Below, piece after piece: positions 51,012 through 60,436 of a stretch of 64,000 nt of DNA. The DNA lies in NCBI RefSeq assembly GCF_016653315.1, contig NZ_NHSH01000049.1, forward strand, positions 1-64,000, read 5' to 3'. Numbering within the stretch: position 1 is the first letter of the stretch; each line of letters starts with the position of its first letter. Under the pieces are notes generated by a model that did no database searches, was not told the origin of the DNA, and saw only the letters and a program-made list of their open reading frames with translations. Source of the stretch: Halochromatium roseum (GTDB lineage: Bacteria > Pseudomonadota > Gammaproteobacteria > Chromatiales > Chromatiaceae). A program made the position numbers and the translations under genes.

Positions 51012-52427
51012 ATGACCGTTCGTACCCGTTTTGCCCCATCTCCGACTGGCTACCTGCATGTGGGCGGAGCCCGCACAGCGCTGTTCAGTTACCTGTTCGC
51101 ACGCCGGCATGGGGGGCAATTCGTGCTCAGGATCGAGGATACCGATCTTGAGCGCTCTACGGCGGAGTCCGTAAACGCGATCATGGAGGGCATGACCTGG
51201 CTTGGTCTCGACTACGATGAGGGGCCATTCTTCCAGACCGAACGTTTCGAGCGCTATCAAACGGTGATCGATGAGCTGCTCGACAAAGGCCTTGCGTATC
51301 GCTGCGACTGTCCGAAGGAGCGGCTCGAGCGCCTGCGCGACAAGCAGATGGCGGCCAGGGTGAAGCCGCGCTACGACGGTCATTGCCGTGGCCGCCAGAT
51401 CGATCCCGAGCAACCGCATGTGGTGCGCTTCAAGAACCCGGTCGATGGCGCGGTGATCGTCGAGGATCTGATCCGCGGCCGGGTGCCCTTTGCCAATGCC
51501 GAGCTGGATGATCTGATCATCCGCCGCAGCGACGGCTCGCCGACCTATAACCTGACCGTGGTCGTCGACGATGCCGAGATGCAGATCAGCCACGTCATCC
51601 GCGGCGATGACCATCTGACCAATACCCCGCGCCAGATCAATATCCTCAAGGCGCTGGGCCACGAGCCGCCTAAGTATGCGCATGTGCCGATGATTCTGGG
51701 TCCGGATGGTAAGCGATTGTCGAAGCGCCATGGGGCGGTCAGCGTGGTCGCGTATCGGGACGCTGGCTATCTGCCCGAGGCGCTGCTCAACTATCTGATC
51801 CGCCTGGGTTGGTCGCACGGAGACCAAGAGGTCTTTTCACTCGATGAGATGATCTCGTTGTTCGATATTGCCGACGTCAACACCGCCGCCTCGGCCTTCA
51901 ACGTCGACAAGCTCGACTGGCTCAACCAGCACTACATCCAGCACGCTGATCCACTGCGGATCGCGCGGCTCCTGAGTCCGCACATGGGCGAGATCGGGAT
52001 TGATCCCACCGAGGGGCCGGACCTGGTTGCCGTGGTCGAGGCGCAGGCTGCGCGAGCCAAGACGCTGACTGAGTTGGCGCGCATCAGCGCCTTTTGCTAT
52101 CAAGATTTCGACGACTACGACGAGACTGCCGCAAAGAAGCATTTGCGGCCGGTCGCGCGACCGGTGCTCGAGCGGCTGCGCGCCGAACTGGATATGTTGG
52201 CGCTCGAGGATTGGGAGCCGGAGACGCTGCACCGCGTGATCGAGCGGGTTTCCGAGGCGCTTGAGCTGAATATGGGGAAGGTGGCCCAGCCGCTGCGAGT
52301 GGCTATCGTTGGCCGCGCTGCATCGCCTGGCATCGATATCACCCTGCAGTTGGTCAGCAAGCCGGCGGCCTTGCGCCGCATCGATCGGGCCTTGGCCTTT
52401 ATCGATGCGCGTGCCGCGAATGGTTGA
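51012..52427 (+). CDS. gltX: Glutamyl-tRNA synthetase
   Basis: A 471-residue class I synthetase. The HIGH-like motif is [19 protein letters not shown] near residue 6, and the KMSKS-like motif is [10 protein letters not shown] near 236. The length fits bacterial GluRS. The ATG at 51012 is preceded by gagcagcgcg; earlier in-frame codons (from 50979) are not conserved. A -10-like tatcat lies at about 50964. A hairpin follows the stop. Confidence 0.96.
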   Translation: MTVRTRFAPSPTGYLHVGGARTALFSYLFARRHGGQFVLRIEDTDLERSTAESVNAIMEGMTWLGLDYDEGPFFQTERFERYQTVIDELLDKGLAYRCDCPKERLERLRDKQMAARVKPRYDGHCRGRQIDPEQPHVVRFKNPVDGAVIVEDLIRGRVPFANAELDDLIIRRSDGSPTYNLTVVVDDAEMQISHVIRGDDHLTNTPRQINILKALGHEPPKYAHVPMILGPDGKRLSKRHGAVSVVAYRDAGYLPEALLNYLIRLGWSHGDQEVFSLDEMISLFDIADVNTAASAFNVDKLDWLNQHYIQHADPLRIARLLSPHMGEIGIDPTEGPDLVAVVEAQAARAKTLTELARISAFCYQDFDDYDETAAKKHLRPVARPVLERLRAELDMLALEDWEPETLHRVIERVSEALELNMGKVAQPLRVAIVGRAASPGIDITLQLVSKPAALRRIDRALAFIDARAANG

Positions 52428-52474
52428 CGAACAGCAAGAGATCAAGCCGTTGGCGCCCGCATGAGGCCGCTGAA

Positions 52475-52521
52475 GAGCCCGCTCCGCGTCTGCGTTTGAA
52501 AGCAGAGCGAAAGGCGGGCTC
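52475..52521 (+). terminator. Stem-loop downstream of gltX
   Basis: A perfect 8-base stem (gagcccgc at 52475-52482 and gcgggctc at 52514-52521) encloses a further paired stretch (ctgc and gcag) and a gtttgaaa loop. It lies about 50 bases after the gltX stop. There is no T-run, so it is a likely but weak intrinsic terminator. Confidence 0.5.
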
Positions 52522-52541
52522 GGCAAACATCTAAGGCGCGT

Positions 52542-52601
52542 CGGTGAACGTGAATGTCACGCGATACCTGTTCCTGGGTGGCGCCGTGACATGAGCGCTA
52601 G
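52542..52601. repeat. Dispersed repeat A, most diverged copy
   Basis: Contains gtgaatgtcacgcgatacct, ctgggtggcgccgtgacatg and agcgctagg. It lies between the gltX hairpin and the convergent YcbK-like gene. The GC palindrome is ggcgcc only here. Confidence 0.65.
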
Positions 52602-52632
52602 GGCTTGGATCAAAATCGATGCCGAGATCGGC

Positions 52633-53160
52633 CTAGGCCCCCCACTGCCTGACCGTTCCTGTGTCGAGATGGACGAAATTGGAGCGCGAGTAATAGCCGA
52701 CGCCACCTCTGCTCAGCCGCAGGGCTGCGTCGCGGATACTGCGTGTTGGCATATCGCTGAGGCGGATATCGATGGCTTTGCCGCTCATGTGCAAACTGCG
52801 TTTTGCGACCCCGCTTGAGGTTCTGCTGAGCATCGCGTTGGTCTTTGGGGAGCGGTAGCCGCTGACGATCTCGAAGACGGCGTCGGTGTGGCCAAGCGAC
52901 TGCTTGATGTCGTACAGCAGGTCGAACAGCTGCGGATCGATGGTGGCGATGTCGCCGGTGCGGAAGTCTCGTAAGAAATTGTTGAGTCGCGCCAACGCGC
53001 TGCGTTGATAGTGATCGCCCTTGCGGTAGGTCAGTGTCAGGCGTTCGTCGGTGTGGAGATGATGGAGAGAGAGAATGCGAGGCGTGTCAAGGTTGCGGCG
53101 GGCAAAGGCAGGCGCTGACGCCGCGGTCAAGGCTGCGCCAAGAAAGATTCGTCGGTTCAC
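52633..53160 (-). CDS. YcbK/DUF882-family exported M15-like protein
   Basis: A 175-residue exported protein related to M15 D,D-peptidases (YcbK/DUF882). A twin-arginine-like signal (MNRRIFLGAALTAASAPAFA) is followed by the metal-site pattern VSGYRSPKTNAML, SLHMSGKAIDIRLSD (His and Asp ligands) and FVHLDTG (second His). It probably acts on the peptidoglycan peptide, though DUF882 activity is not settled. It is divergent from the lytic transglycosylase gene. Confidence 0.9.
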   Translation of the reverse strand: MNRRIFLGAALTAASAPAFARRNLDTPRILSLHHLHTDERLTLTYRKGDHYQRSALARLNNFLRDFRTGDIATIDPQLFDLLYDIKQSLGHTDAVFEIVSGYRSPKTNAMLSRTSSGVAKRSLHMSGKAIDIRLSDMPTRSIRDAALRLSRGGVGYYSRSNFVHLDTGTVRQWGA

Positions 53161-53334
53161 GAGTTTTCCCCCTAGGAAACGATCATATTGTTGTGCAGTT
53201 CGAGTATAGGCGGGGGTGGGATAAAAGCAATAGCCGATTGGCGATGAGTTGACGTTTGTGGCTCGTGCTCTAAACTACATCAAAGACAATGGTTAAGCAT
53301 CCGTTTGAACTGAAGAAATCGAGTGCGCCCTCGA

Positions 53335-54198
53335 ATGACCCAATTCGCTGTTTCGGCCCGGTTTTCGCGTTTTCCGGAGAGGTTGTCGCGCGAGGTGGCG
53401 GCAAAGGCAATGGCCACTGAGACCAGGCCCCGGTTGTCAGCCAAGGCATGCGTCGGCGGCGTTGGGCGTTGGTGTTCGGCTGTTGGGCTGGTCGCGAGCA
53501 GTCTGGTCGTCGTGCTGGCGACGGAGTCCGTCAGCGCGGATGTCTTCAAGTACGTCGACCAACATGGCAATGTCTTCTTTTCTGATGAGCCTTTGACCAG
53601 CGCAGGCCTCAAACTCGAGTGGAAGCGCACCGCGACCCGGCTGGCGGCCCAGAACCGAGAGCAGTCGGAGTCGATTCGGCGCAAACAAGCGGAGGTGAAT
53701 GCCCGACTCAAGGCGCTCTCGGAGGCCGAGGCCGCCGCTGCAGAGGTCTACAAGAAGCGGCCGGTGGCTCCGGTGAGTGGATCGATGTGGGCGCGCCGGA
53801 CGCGCTATCAGCCGCTTATCGAAAGTGCTGCTCGGCGCCACGGGCTGTTACCGGAACTCTTACATGCGGTGATCCGCACGGAGTCAGCCTACAAGCCGGA
53901 CGCGCTCTCGCACGCTGGAGCCTGCGGGCTGATGCAGCTGATGCCGGCGACAGCAGAGCGCTTCCGGGTCACCGAGATCTGGGACCCGGCGCAGAACATC
54001 GAAGGCGGTGCCGCCTACCTTCGCTTCCTGCTTAATCTATTCGATAACGATATCCGGCTCGCGTTAGCGGGCTACAATGCCGGCGAGGGCGCGGTCAAAC
54101 GCTACGGCAACCAGATACCGCCCTTCCCGGAGACGCAGAACTACGTGCGCAAGGTGCTGCAGTTCCTTTGGGCCGAAGAGGAATCGCGACAGTCTTGA
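53335..54198 (+). CDS. Lytic transglycosylase with DUF4124 region
   Basis: A 287-residue exported protein. A signal segment (about 47-67) precedes a DUF4124-like strand (DVFKYVDQHGNVFFSDEPL), then a short coiled coil and the SLT domain (about 150-270): catalytic Glu in AVIRTESAYKPDALS, GLMQLMPATAERF, NIEGGAAYLRFLL and LALAGYNAGEGAVKRYG. It cleaves the glycan backbone of peptidoglycan with formation of anhydromuropeptides. The start is unsure: ATG 53335, ATG 53410 or GTG 53323. The gene 3' to it on the opposite strand is short and conserved-looking. Confidence 0.9.
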   Translation: MTQFAVSARFSRFPERLSREVAAKAMATETRPRLSAKACVGGVGRWCSAVGLVASSLVVVLATESVSADVFKYVDQHGNVFFSDEPLTSAGLKLEWKRTATRLAAQNREQSESIRRKQAEVNARLKALSEAEAAAAEVYKKRPVAPVSGSMWARRTRYQPLIESAARRHGLLPELLHAVIRTESAYKPDALSHAGACGLMQLMPATAERFRVTEIWDPAQNIEGGAAYLRFLLNLFDNDIRLALAGYNAGEGAVKRYGNQIPPFPETQNYVRKVLQFLWAEEESRQS

Positions 54199-54216
54199 GC
54201 AGCCCCTTGCTGCGGG

Positions 54217-54435
54217 TCAGTCCTCGCCGATAACGCGATGATCTTTTGGTTTGGAGAGTAGCTTCTCGGCCTCGAGTTGGTGCTTGGCGAAGATCATCCG
54301 ATAATCAGCGTCGTCGCCTTCGGCGCGCTCTGCTCGTCGATGACGCACCGTGGTCCGGGCGTCTTGATAGCGCTCCTGGGTCTCAATATGAGTCAAGTGC
54401 ATGTTTGGCGTGATCTTGTAGACGAAGTACGGCAT
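54217..54435 (-). CDS. Small conserved hypothetical protein
   Basis: A 72-residue protein, MPYFVYKITPNMHLTHIETQ at the start and MIFAKHQLEAEKLLSKPKD near the end. The YFVYKI start and MIFAxxxLEAExLL pattern occur in a small conserved family of gamma- and betaproteobacteria, including sulfur oxidisers; its function is not known. No membrane or metal-binding feature. It is convergent with the transglycosylase gene. Confidence 0.75.
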   Translation of the reverse strand: MPYFVYKITPNMHLTHIETQERYQDARTTVRHRRAERAEGDDADYRMIFAKHQLEAEKLLSKPKDHRVIGED

Positions 54436-54608
54436 TCCTCAAGATTCCATTTTGGCTGACTGGCCGGTGGCCCGCACGCGGCGGAGGCTCGTTCAGCTCG
54501 GGTTGGTGACGAAGGGTGTTCAATGGCCCCTCAGATGGGGGCGAGGTCGTGGCAATCGAGGCCTTGGCGTTGATTCGGCCAAGGTTGTTTCGAGTGGCGG
54601 CGCCTCGA

Positions 54609-55463
54609 TTAGCGCAAATTCTTCTTGTAGCTCGGGATCTTGGCATTTCTCGCGGCCGAGAAGTTGGCGAACTCCATGGTCACGCTGGCCAATTGCACGC
54701 CCTTGAAATCCGCGTCTGTGACGATCGCCCCGCGCAGGATGGCGCCGCCGAGGACGGCGTTGGTCAAGTCGACCCCGGTCAGGTTGGCATTGCGGAAGTT
54801 GGCGTCTTGCGCCGAAACATTGCGCAGCCGGGCTCCCGACAGGTTTGCACCCTCTAGGTTGGCGAGGCTGAGCACCGAGAAGCCATTGGCTTCGCTGCTG
54901 GTCAGGTTAGCCTGGACAAGATTGGCTTTCACAAGATTGGCGTCGTTGAGATGACTATCCCGCAGATCAGCCGATGAGAGGTCAGTTTCGCGCAGGTTGG
55001 CCTGGATGAACAGTGCGCGAGTGGCGGTCACTTGGCTGAGGTTGCTATGGCAAAAGTCGGCGCCGCGCATGTCAGCTCCGGTCAAAAGCGCTCTTTCCAG
55101 CGTGGCGAAGCGGATCTCGGCCTTACGCAGATCGGCGCCTTCTAGGTTAGCATCGGTCAGGTCGGCGCCATTGAGCACGGCGATGCTGGCCGGGCGCTCG
55201 GTGCCGGCGCGGACCCGGGCTAGATTCGCCCTACTGAGGTTGGCGTCGTTCAGGTGGGCGCTGAGCAGATTAGCGCCGGTCAGTGTTGCGCCCTGTAGAT
55301 TGGCGCCGACCAGGTCGCTGAACTCGAGATTGGCATCGGTCAGGTCCATTCCCTGCAGATCGGCGCCGTTCAAGCGCATATCGCGCAGATCCGCTCCGAC
55401 CAGCGAATCGCCTTCGATGCTGGCCAATACCTCACCGCTTTCTCTGTGCTTGATCTCGACCAT
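54609..55463 (-). CDS. Pentapeptide repeat protein
   Basis: A 284-residue protein with about 45 tandem A(D/N)Lxx pentapeptides (GADLRDMRLNGADLQGMDLT and onward to NLTGVDLTNAVLGG), predicted to form a right-handed quadrilateral beta-helix. A strong ggagg lies upstream of ATG 55463; the longer frame extends into the promoter of metY. The short N-terminal part (MVEIKHRESGEVLASIEG) is not repetitive. Functions in this family vary; some mimic DNA and inhibit gyrase, and no specific role is evident here. It is divergent from metY. Confidence 0.88.
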   Translation of the reverse strand: MVEIKHRESGEVLASIEGDSLVGADLRDMRLNGADLQGMDLTDANLEFSDLVGANLQGATLTGANLLSAHLNDANLSRANLARVRAGTERPASIAVLNGADLTDANLEGADLRKAEIRFATLERALLTGADMRGADFCHSNLSQVTATRALFIQANLRETDLSSADLRDSHLNDANLVKANLVQANLTSSEANGFSVLSLANLEGANLSGARLRNVSAQDANFRNANLTGVDLTNAVLGGAILRGAIVTDADFKGVQLASVTMEFANFSAARNAKIPSYKKNLR

Positions 55464-55610
55464 GCTGTCCTCCAGTAGTTGGCGAAAGCGCTGGCGTTTG
55501 CTTTTGGTGGGATTCCCAGCGCATTCCGCTATGCTATCCAGCCCGCGCGCCCTTTGCATCAGAAATACCAGAAACATGGCTGCAGCCGCTCTGCACCTGA
55601 GGAGGAGACG

Positions 55611-56882
55611 ATGAAGCTCGAGACACTCGCCATCCATGCCGGCTTCGAGCCGGACCCCACCACCAAGGCGGTGGCGACACCGATCTACCAGACCACCAGC
55701 TACGCCTTCGACGACACCCAACACGGCGCCGATCTGTTCGATCTGAAGGTGCCGGGCAATATCTACACCCGGATCATGAACCCGACCAGCGATGTGCTCG
55801 AGAAGCGCGTCGCGGCGATGGAGGGTGGGGTCGGGGCACTGGCCCTGGCCTCGGGCATGGCGGCGGTGACCAATGCGATCTTCACCCTGGCGCAGGCCGG
55901 CGACAACATCATCGCCAGCTCGACCCTCTATGGCGGCACCTACAACCTGTTCGCGCACACCTTGCCGCGACTCGGTATCGAGGTGCGGCTGGTCAAACCG
56001 AACGACATCGAGACCATGGCGGCGAAGATCGATGCCAAGACCAAGGCGGTCTTTTGCGAATCGATCGGCAACCCGGCCGGCAATGTTGCCGATCTAAGGG
56101 CGATCGCCGAGATGGCCCATGCCCATGGCGTACCGGTGATCTGCGACAACACGGTGCCCAGTCCCTACCTCTGCCGGCCGTTTGAGCACGGCGCCGACAT
56201 CGTCGTGCATGCGCTGACCAAGTACATGGGCGGCCATGGCACCACCATCGGCGGCGTGCTGGTCGACTCCGGCCAGTTCCCCTGGGCCGAGCATGCCGAG
56301 CGTTTTCCGATGCTCAATGAGCCGGATGTCTCCTACCACGGCGTGGTCTATACCGAGGCGCTGGGGCCGGCGGCCTACATCGGTCGTGCCCGCGTGGTGC
56401 CGCTGCGCAACATGGGCGCTGCCATCTCGCCGTTTAACAGCTTTCTGATCCTGCAAGGGATCGAGACCCTGCCAGTGCGCATGGACCGGCATTGCGAGAA
56501 CGCGATCGCGGTGGCCGAGTATCTCAAGGGCCATGAGAAGGTCGAATGGGTGCGCTATGCCGGGCTGCCAGACAGCCCGGATTATCCGCTGGTGCAGCAG
56601 TACATGGACGGCGCCAAGGCCAGCTCGATCCTCTCGTTCGGGATCAAGGGGGGCCGAGAGGGTGGTGCGCGCTTCATCGATGCGTTGAAGCTCGCGGTGC
56701 GACTGGTCAACATCGGCGATGCCAAGACCCTGGCCTGCCACCCGGCGACCACCACGCATCGCCAGCTCTCGCCCGAGGAGCTGGCCGGTGCCGGGGTCAG
56801 CGAGGATCTGGTGCGGCTGTCGATCGGCATCGAGCACATCGATGACATCATCGCCGATCTTGATCAGGCCTTGGCGGCTTAG
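55611..56882 (+). CDS. metY: O-acetylhomoserine sulfhydrylase (MetY type)
   Basis: A 423-residue Cys/Met metabolism PLP enzyme. It has YQTTSYAFDDTQHGADLF near residue 25, the PLP lysine in HALTKYMGGHGTTIGG near 205 and substrate loops VRLSIGIEHIDDI at the end. It incorporates sulfide into O-acetylhomoserine to give homocysteine, which links the sulfide-rich physiology to methionine synthesis. A gaggagg lies upstream of the ATG. The gene is followed after 65 bases by a glutamine amidotransferase on the same strand. Confidence 0.93.
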   Translation: MKLETLAIHAGFEPDPTTKAVATPIYQTTSYAFDDTQHGADLFDLKVPGNIYTRIMNPTSDVLEKRVAAMEGGVGALALASGMAAVTNAIFTLAQAGDNIIASSTLYGGTYNLFAHTLPRLGIEVRLVKPNDIETMAAKIDAKTKAVFCESIGNPAGNVADLRAIAEMAHAHGVPVICDNTVPSPYLCRPFEHGADIVVHALTKYMGGHGTTIGGVLVDSGQFPWAEHAERFPMLNEPDVSYHGVVYTEALGPAAYIGRARVVPLRNMGAAISPFNSFLILQGIETLPVRMDRHCENAIAVAEYLKGHEKVEWVRYAGLPDSPDYPLVQQYMDGAKASSILSFGIKGGREGGARFIDALKLAVRLVNIGDAKTLACHPATTTHRQLSPEELAGAGVSEDLVRLSIGIEHIDDIIADLDQALAA

Positions 56883-56947
56883 CGGCCGTTCCAGCAGCGC
56901 TGGCACCTTGGCGAACAGCGATCGTGCTCACCAGAGAGGCTCGGTGG

Positions 56948-57640
56948 ATGAAGATTCATTGCTTGATGCATGTCCCCTTCGAGGGGCCCGCGCGGATCGC
57001 TGACTGGGCCGAGAGCCGTGGTCATCCGATCGCCTTCAGCCATCTGTTCGCGGGCGATGCGCTGCCGGAACTCGACGCCTTCGATCGCCTGGTGGTGATG
57101 GGCGGGCCGATGGGGGTTGGCGACGCCGACCGCTATCCCTGGATGCGTGCCGAGAAGGCGCTGATCCGCTCAGCGATCGATGCCGGCCGGTCTCTGGTCG
57201 GCATCTGTCTCGGCGCGCAGCTGATCGCCGAGGCGCTGGGTGCGCCGGTGAGCCAAAATCCAACGAAGGAGATTGGTTGGTTTCCGGTTCGACTCACTGA
57301 GACGGCGCGTGCGCACCCCTTCTGCAAAGACCTCCCCGCCGAGCAACAGGTCTTGCATTGGCACGGCGAGACCTTTGCGTTGCCCCCTGATGCCCTGCAC
57401 CTGGCCGAGAGTGAGGCCTGCGCCCAGCAGGGCTTTCTCGTCGATGGCCGCATCCTTGGCCTACAGTTCCATCTCGAGATGACGCCAACCAGCTTGCACA
57501 CACTCTGTAGCCACTGCGCTGATGAGCTGGTGCCGGACGCCTTCGTGCAGCGTGCGGACGAGATGCTCGCGGTATCCCCGGTGCGCTATGAAGAGACGGC
57601 GCGGGTGCTGGAGGTGTTGCTCGATCGGCTCGCTGGCTGA
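56948..57640 (+). CDS. Class I glutamine amidotransferase (GMP synthase-like)
   Basis: A 230-residue GATase1 domain. The catalytic Cys is in VGICLGAQLIAEAL near residue 83 and the His/Glu pair is in LGLQFHLEMTP near 172. It has the oxyanion MGGPMGVGDADRYPW. It is a standalone amidotransferase rather than part of GMP synthetase, and the family acts on varied substrates. Downstream of metY and possibly cotranscribed. Confidence 0.9.
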   Translation: MKIHCLMHVPFEGPARIADWAESRGHPIAFSHLFAGDALPELDAFDRLVVMGGPMGVGDADRYPWMRAEKALIRSAIDAGRSLVGICLGAQLIAEALGAPVSQNPTKEIGWFPVRLTETARAHPFCKDLPAEQQVLHWHGETFALPPDALHLAESEACAQQGFLVDGRILGLQFHLEMTPTSLHTLCSHCADELVPDAFVQRADEMLAVSPVRYEETARVLEVLLDRLAG

Positions 57641-57774
57641 CGATGGGGTGTTGAATATCCGCCGCTTCCGCGCCCCGGCCGCTGGAACGCCTGGGGCCAA
57701 TTGGCGGACTAAGGCGCCATGGCACAGCGCCTATCCGCCGGCGCTGTCGATATCGACCTAAGAGAGAGCTGCCG

Positions 57775-58761
57775 ATGATCAAGCGCAACCTGCTCAGAGC
57801 GACCCTTGCTCCGATCCTGACCTTCTCGATCGGCCTGGCCACAGGCGCCTGGGTCTTTTCTGGCGAACTGGCCGATCAGGAGCGCGAGAACGCGCCGGCT
57901 GGGGCTGAGATCCAAACCCCTGTGACGGACCTGGACCCCTCGGATGCCGTCGATTCCGCGCTGGCGCTGACCAGCGACAAAGCCGCCGACGCCGCTGAAG
58001 CCGACGCCGCCGCTGAAAGGGCGGCTCAGGTTGCTGAGCCAGGCCAAGCGCAGGCGCAGGCTCAGGATCAGGCTCAGCTGGAAGAGCAACGAATCCTGTT
58101 GGCGCGCCTGGAAGAACTCTCGCAGGGCTGGGGCCGCATGCAAGCCGAGTTGGTTGCGTTGCAGCAGCGGGTCGTCAGCCTGGAGCGCCGTCCAGTGCCG
58201 GTGGCGGATGATGCCTCAACGGCTGGTCTTGCCGACGCCGCACGGCCGCGCACACCGCAGGAGCAGCGCGAGGCCCTGGTTCGCGCGGGTGTCGCGGCCG
58301 GCACCGCCGACGAGATCCTTTGGCGCCGCTCGCAGGTGGAGCTGGATCGGCTCGAGCTGCGCGATCAGGCCCTGCGCGAGGGCTGGCTCGGGTCCGACCG
58401 CTATCGAGAGGAGATCCGCGCCCTGAATGCCGAGCGTGTCTCGTTGCGCGACGAGCTCGACGTCGAAGCCTACGACCGTTACCTCTACGAAACCGGTGAG
58501 ACCAATCGGGTCAGTGTCGATTCGGTCATCGCCGGTTCGGCTGGCGACCAGAGTGGCCTGATGCCCGGTGATGTCATCGAGCGTTACGGCGATGAGCTGG
58601 TGCTGGACTTCAACGATTTGCGCTCGGCAACCAGTGCCGGCACACGCGGTGAGCTGGTGCCGGTCCAGGTCCGCCGCGGCGGCCAGATGATTGAGGTCTG
58701 GCTGCCGCGCGGGCCGATTGGTATCCGACTCGATGCCGCGCGCGTGGACCCGAATAGCTGA
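57775..58761 (+). CDS. Membrane-anchored PDZ-domain protein
   Basis: A 328-residue protein with an N-terminal anchor (about 8-28, APILTFSIGLATGAWVF), an Ala/Asp/Gln-rich linker (DAAEADAAAERAAQ and AQAQAQDQAQ), a coiled coil (about 105-140) and a C-terminal PDZ domain (about 240-320, VDSVIAGSAGDQSGLMPGDV). There is no protease domain. It may scaffold or recruit a periplasmic protease; this is inference. The linker repeats resemble those in other proteins in the window. Gene stands alone. Confidence 0.85.
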   Translation: MIKRNLLRATLAPILTFSIGLATGAWVFSGELADQERENAPAGAEIQTPVTDLDPSDAVDSALALTSDKAADAAEADAAAERAAQVAEPGQAQAQAQDQAQLEEQRILLARLEELSQGWGRMQAELVALQQRVVSLERRPVPVADDASTAGLADAARPRTPQEQREALVRAGVAAGTADEILWRRSQVELDRLELRDQALREGWLGSDRYREEIRALNAERVSLRDELDVEAYDRYLYETGETNRVSVDSVIAGSAGDQSGLMPGDVIERYGDELVLDFNDLRSATSAGTRGELVPVQVRRGGQMIEVWLPRGPIGIRLDAARVDPNS

Positions 58762-58858
58762 TCGCGGAGATCGACATCAGCCTCGCTAAAATTATGTAAG
58801 GCTGGGCGACTCGTATACCGCGTTGGTCCTTAAACAAAGCAGCGTCCTTGGTGATCCC

Positions 58859-60307
58859 TCAATCCCAACTCAGCGCCCCACCGGTCTGATACTCGGTGAC
58901 CCGGGTCTCGAAGAAGTTCTTTTCCTTCTTCAGGTCCAGCACCTCGGACATCCAAGGGAAGGGATTGCTGGCGCCTGGGTATTGCTCCGGCAGGCCGATC
59001 TGCGCGCAGCGGCGGTTGGCGATGAACTGCAGGTATTCCTCGAACATCGGTGCGTTCAGTCCCAATACCCCTCGTGGCATGGTCTCCTGGGCATACTCGG
59101 CCTCAAGCTGCACCGCGTCGCGGATCATGGTGATCAGCTCCTGCTTGAAGGCATCTGTCCATAAATGCGGGTTCTCGATCTTGATCTGATTGATCACATC
59201 GATGCCGAAGTTCATGTGCATCGATTCATCGCGCAGGATGTATTGGAACTGCTCGGCGGTGCCGGTCATCTTGTTGCGCCGGCCCATGCTCAGCACCTGC
59301 ACGAAGCCGACGTAGAAGAAGATGCCCTCGAAGATGATGTAAAAGGCGACCAGCTCGCGCAGCAGCTTTTGATCGTGTTCCGGCGTGCCGGTGTGGAAAT
59401 GCGGATCAGCTAGGTATTGAGTGAACGGCAGCGCCCATTCGGCCTTGCGCGCGACCGAGGGCACCTCGCGATACATGTTGAAGATCTCGCCTTCGTCCAG
59501 CCCTAGGGACTCGACCACGTATTGATAGGCGTGGGTATGCAGCGCCTCCTCGAAGGCCTGGCGCAGCAGGTACTGGCGGCACTCGGGGTTGGTGATGTGG
59601 CGGTAGACGGCGAGCACCAGGTTGTTGGCGACCAGCGAGTCGGCGGTCGAGAAGAAGCCGAGGTTGCGCTTGATGATGGTGCGCTCGTCGTCGGTGAGGC
59701 CGTTGGGATCTTTCCAGAGCGCGATGTCCGCGTTCATGTTGATCTCTTGCGGCATCCAGTGATTGGCGCAGGCGTCGAGGTACTTCTGCCAGGCCCAGTC
59801 GTACTTGAAAGGCACCAACTGGTTGAGATCGGCGTGGCAGTTGATGATGCGCTTGTCATCGACGCGAATGCGTCCGGCGCCGATCTCCAGGCTCTCGAGG
59901 CCGGTGGCGCCGCCTTCGGCATTGGGGTCGAATGCCGGCGCGGCTGGTTGCGTGCGCATGGTCTCGTCGTCGAGCAACGCTGGCTGCATCGGCGTGGGGT
60001 TCGGGTTGACCATGGGGGCCTGACCCGCGGTGGCCATCAGGGCCTCGTTGGAGACGATGCCTCGACCGGGCCGAACCAGGGAACTCGCGGCTGAGGCTGT
60101 GGCGGGCGCGGCGCTGGGTAGTGCGAAGTCGTCGTCTCGTGGCGCGGGGCTGTCAACAACCTGGTCATCGCTATCTGAATCTGAATCTGAATCCGAATCG
60201 AACAGACCTTTGGCCTTGAATGCAGTCTCGTGATCCTGCAGAGGGCGGCGTTTGCGCGCAGCGGGCGCTGGGCTGGCGTTGGCGAGGGGGTCATCCCAGT
60301 TCAGCAT
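58859..60307 (-). CDS. nrdB: Ribonucleotide reductase class I beta subunit (NrdB) with extended N-terminus
   Basis: A 482-residue protein; typical NrdB has about 350-375. Residues about 155-450 match the diiron ferritin-like domain: [12 protein letters not shown] carries a Glu, a His and a Tyr in the positions of the metal ligands and radical Tyr, [10 protein letters not shown] and [10 protein letters not shown] supply further ligands. It provides the tyrosyl radical for NrdA. The first 120 residues include a repetitive [11 protein letters not shown] stretch and Ala/Pro-rich sequence with no known function. nrdA lies 2 kb upstream with other genes between. Confidence 0.92.
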   Translation of the reverse strand: MLNWDDPLANASPAPAARKRRPLQDHETAFKAKGLFDSDSDSDSDSDDQVVDSPAPRDDDFALPSAAPATASAASSLVRPGRGIVSNEALMATAGQAPMVNPNPTPMQPALLDDETMRTQPAAPAFDPNAEGGATGLESLEIGAGRIRVDDKRIINCHADLNQLVPFKYDWAWQKYLDACANHWMPQEINMNADIALWKDPNGLTDDERTIIKRNLGFFSTADSLVANNLVLAVYRHITNPECRQYLLRQAFEEALHTHAYQYVVESLGLDEGEIFNMYREVPSVARKAEWALPFTQYLADPHFHTGTPEHDQKLLRELVAFYIIFEGIFFYVGFVQVLSMGRRNKMTGTAEQFQYILRDESMHMNFGIDVINQIKIENPHLWTDAFKQELITMIRDAVQLEAEYAQETMPRGVLGLNAPMFEEYLQFIANRRCAQIGLPEQYPGASNPFPWMSEVLDLKKEKNFFETRVTEYQTGGALSWD

Positions 60308-60436
60308 GCGGTGGTACTCCGTGGTGGTGGTCTGTGGGATAAAGGCTGTAAGCGGGCCTGGTTGAAGCCGTGGCGAGATCTGACGCAGCTGATTGGGCTT
60401 GCTATGGATCTCGATGCTAGCCAGGTCCGCGTTGGA

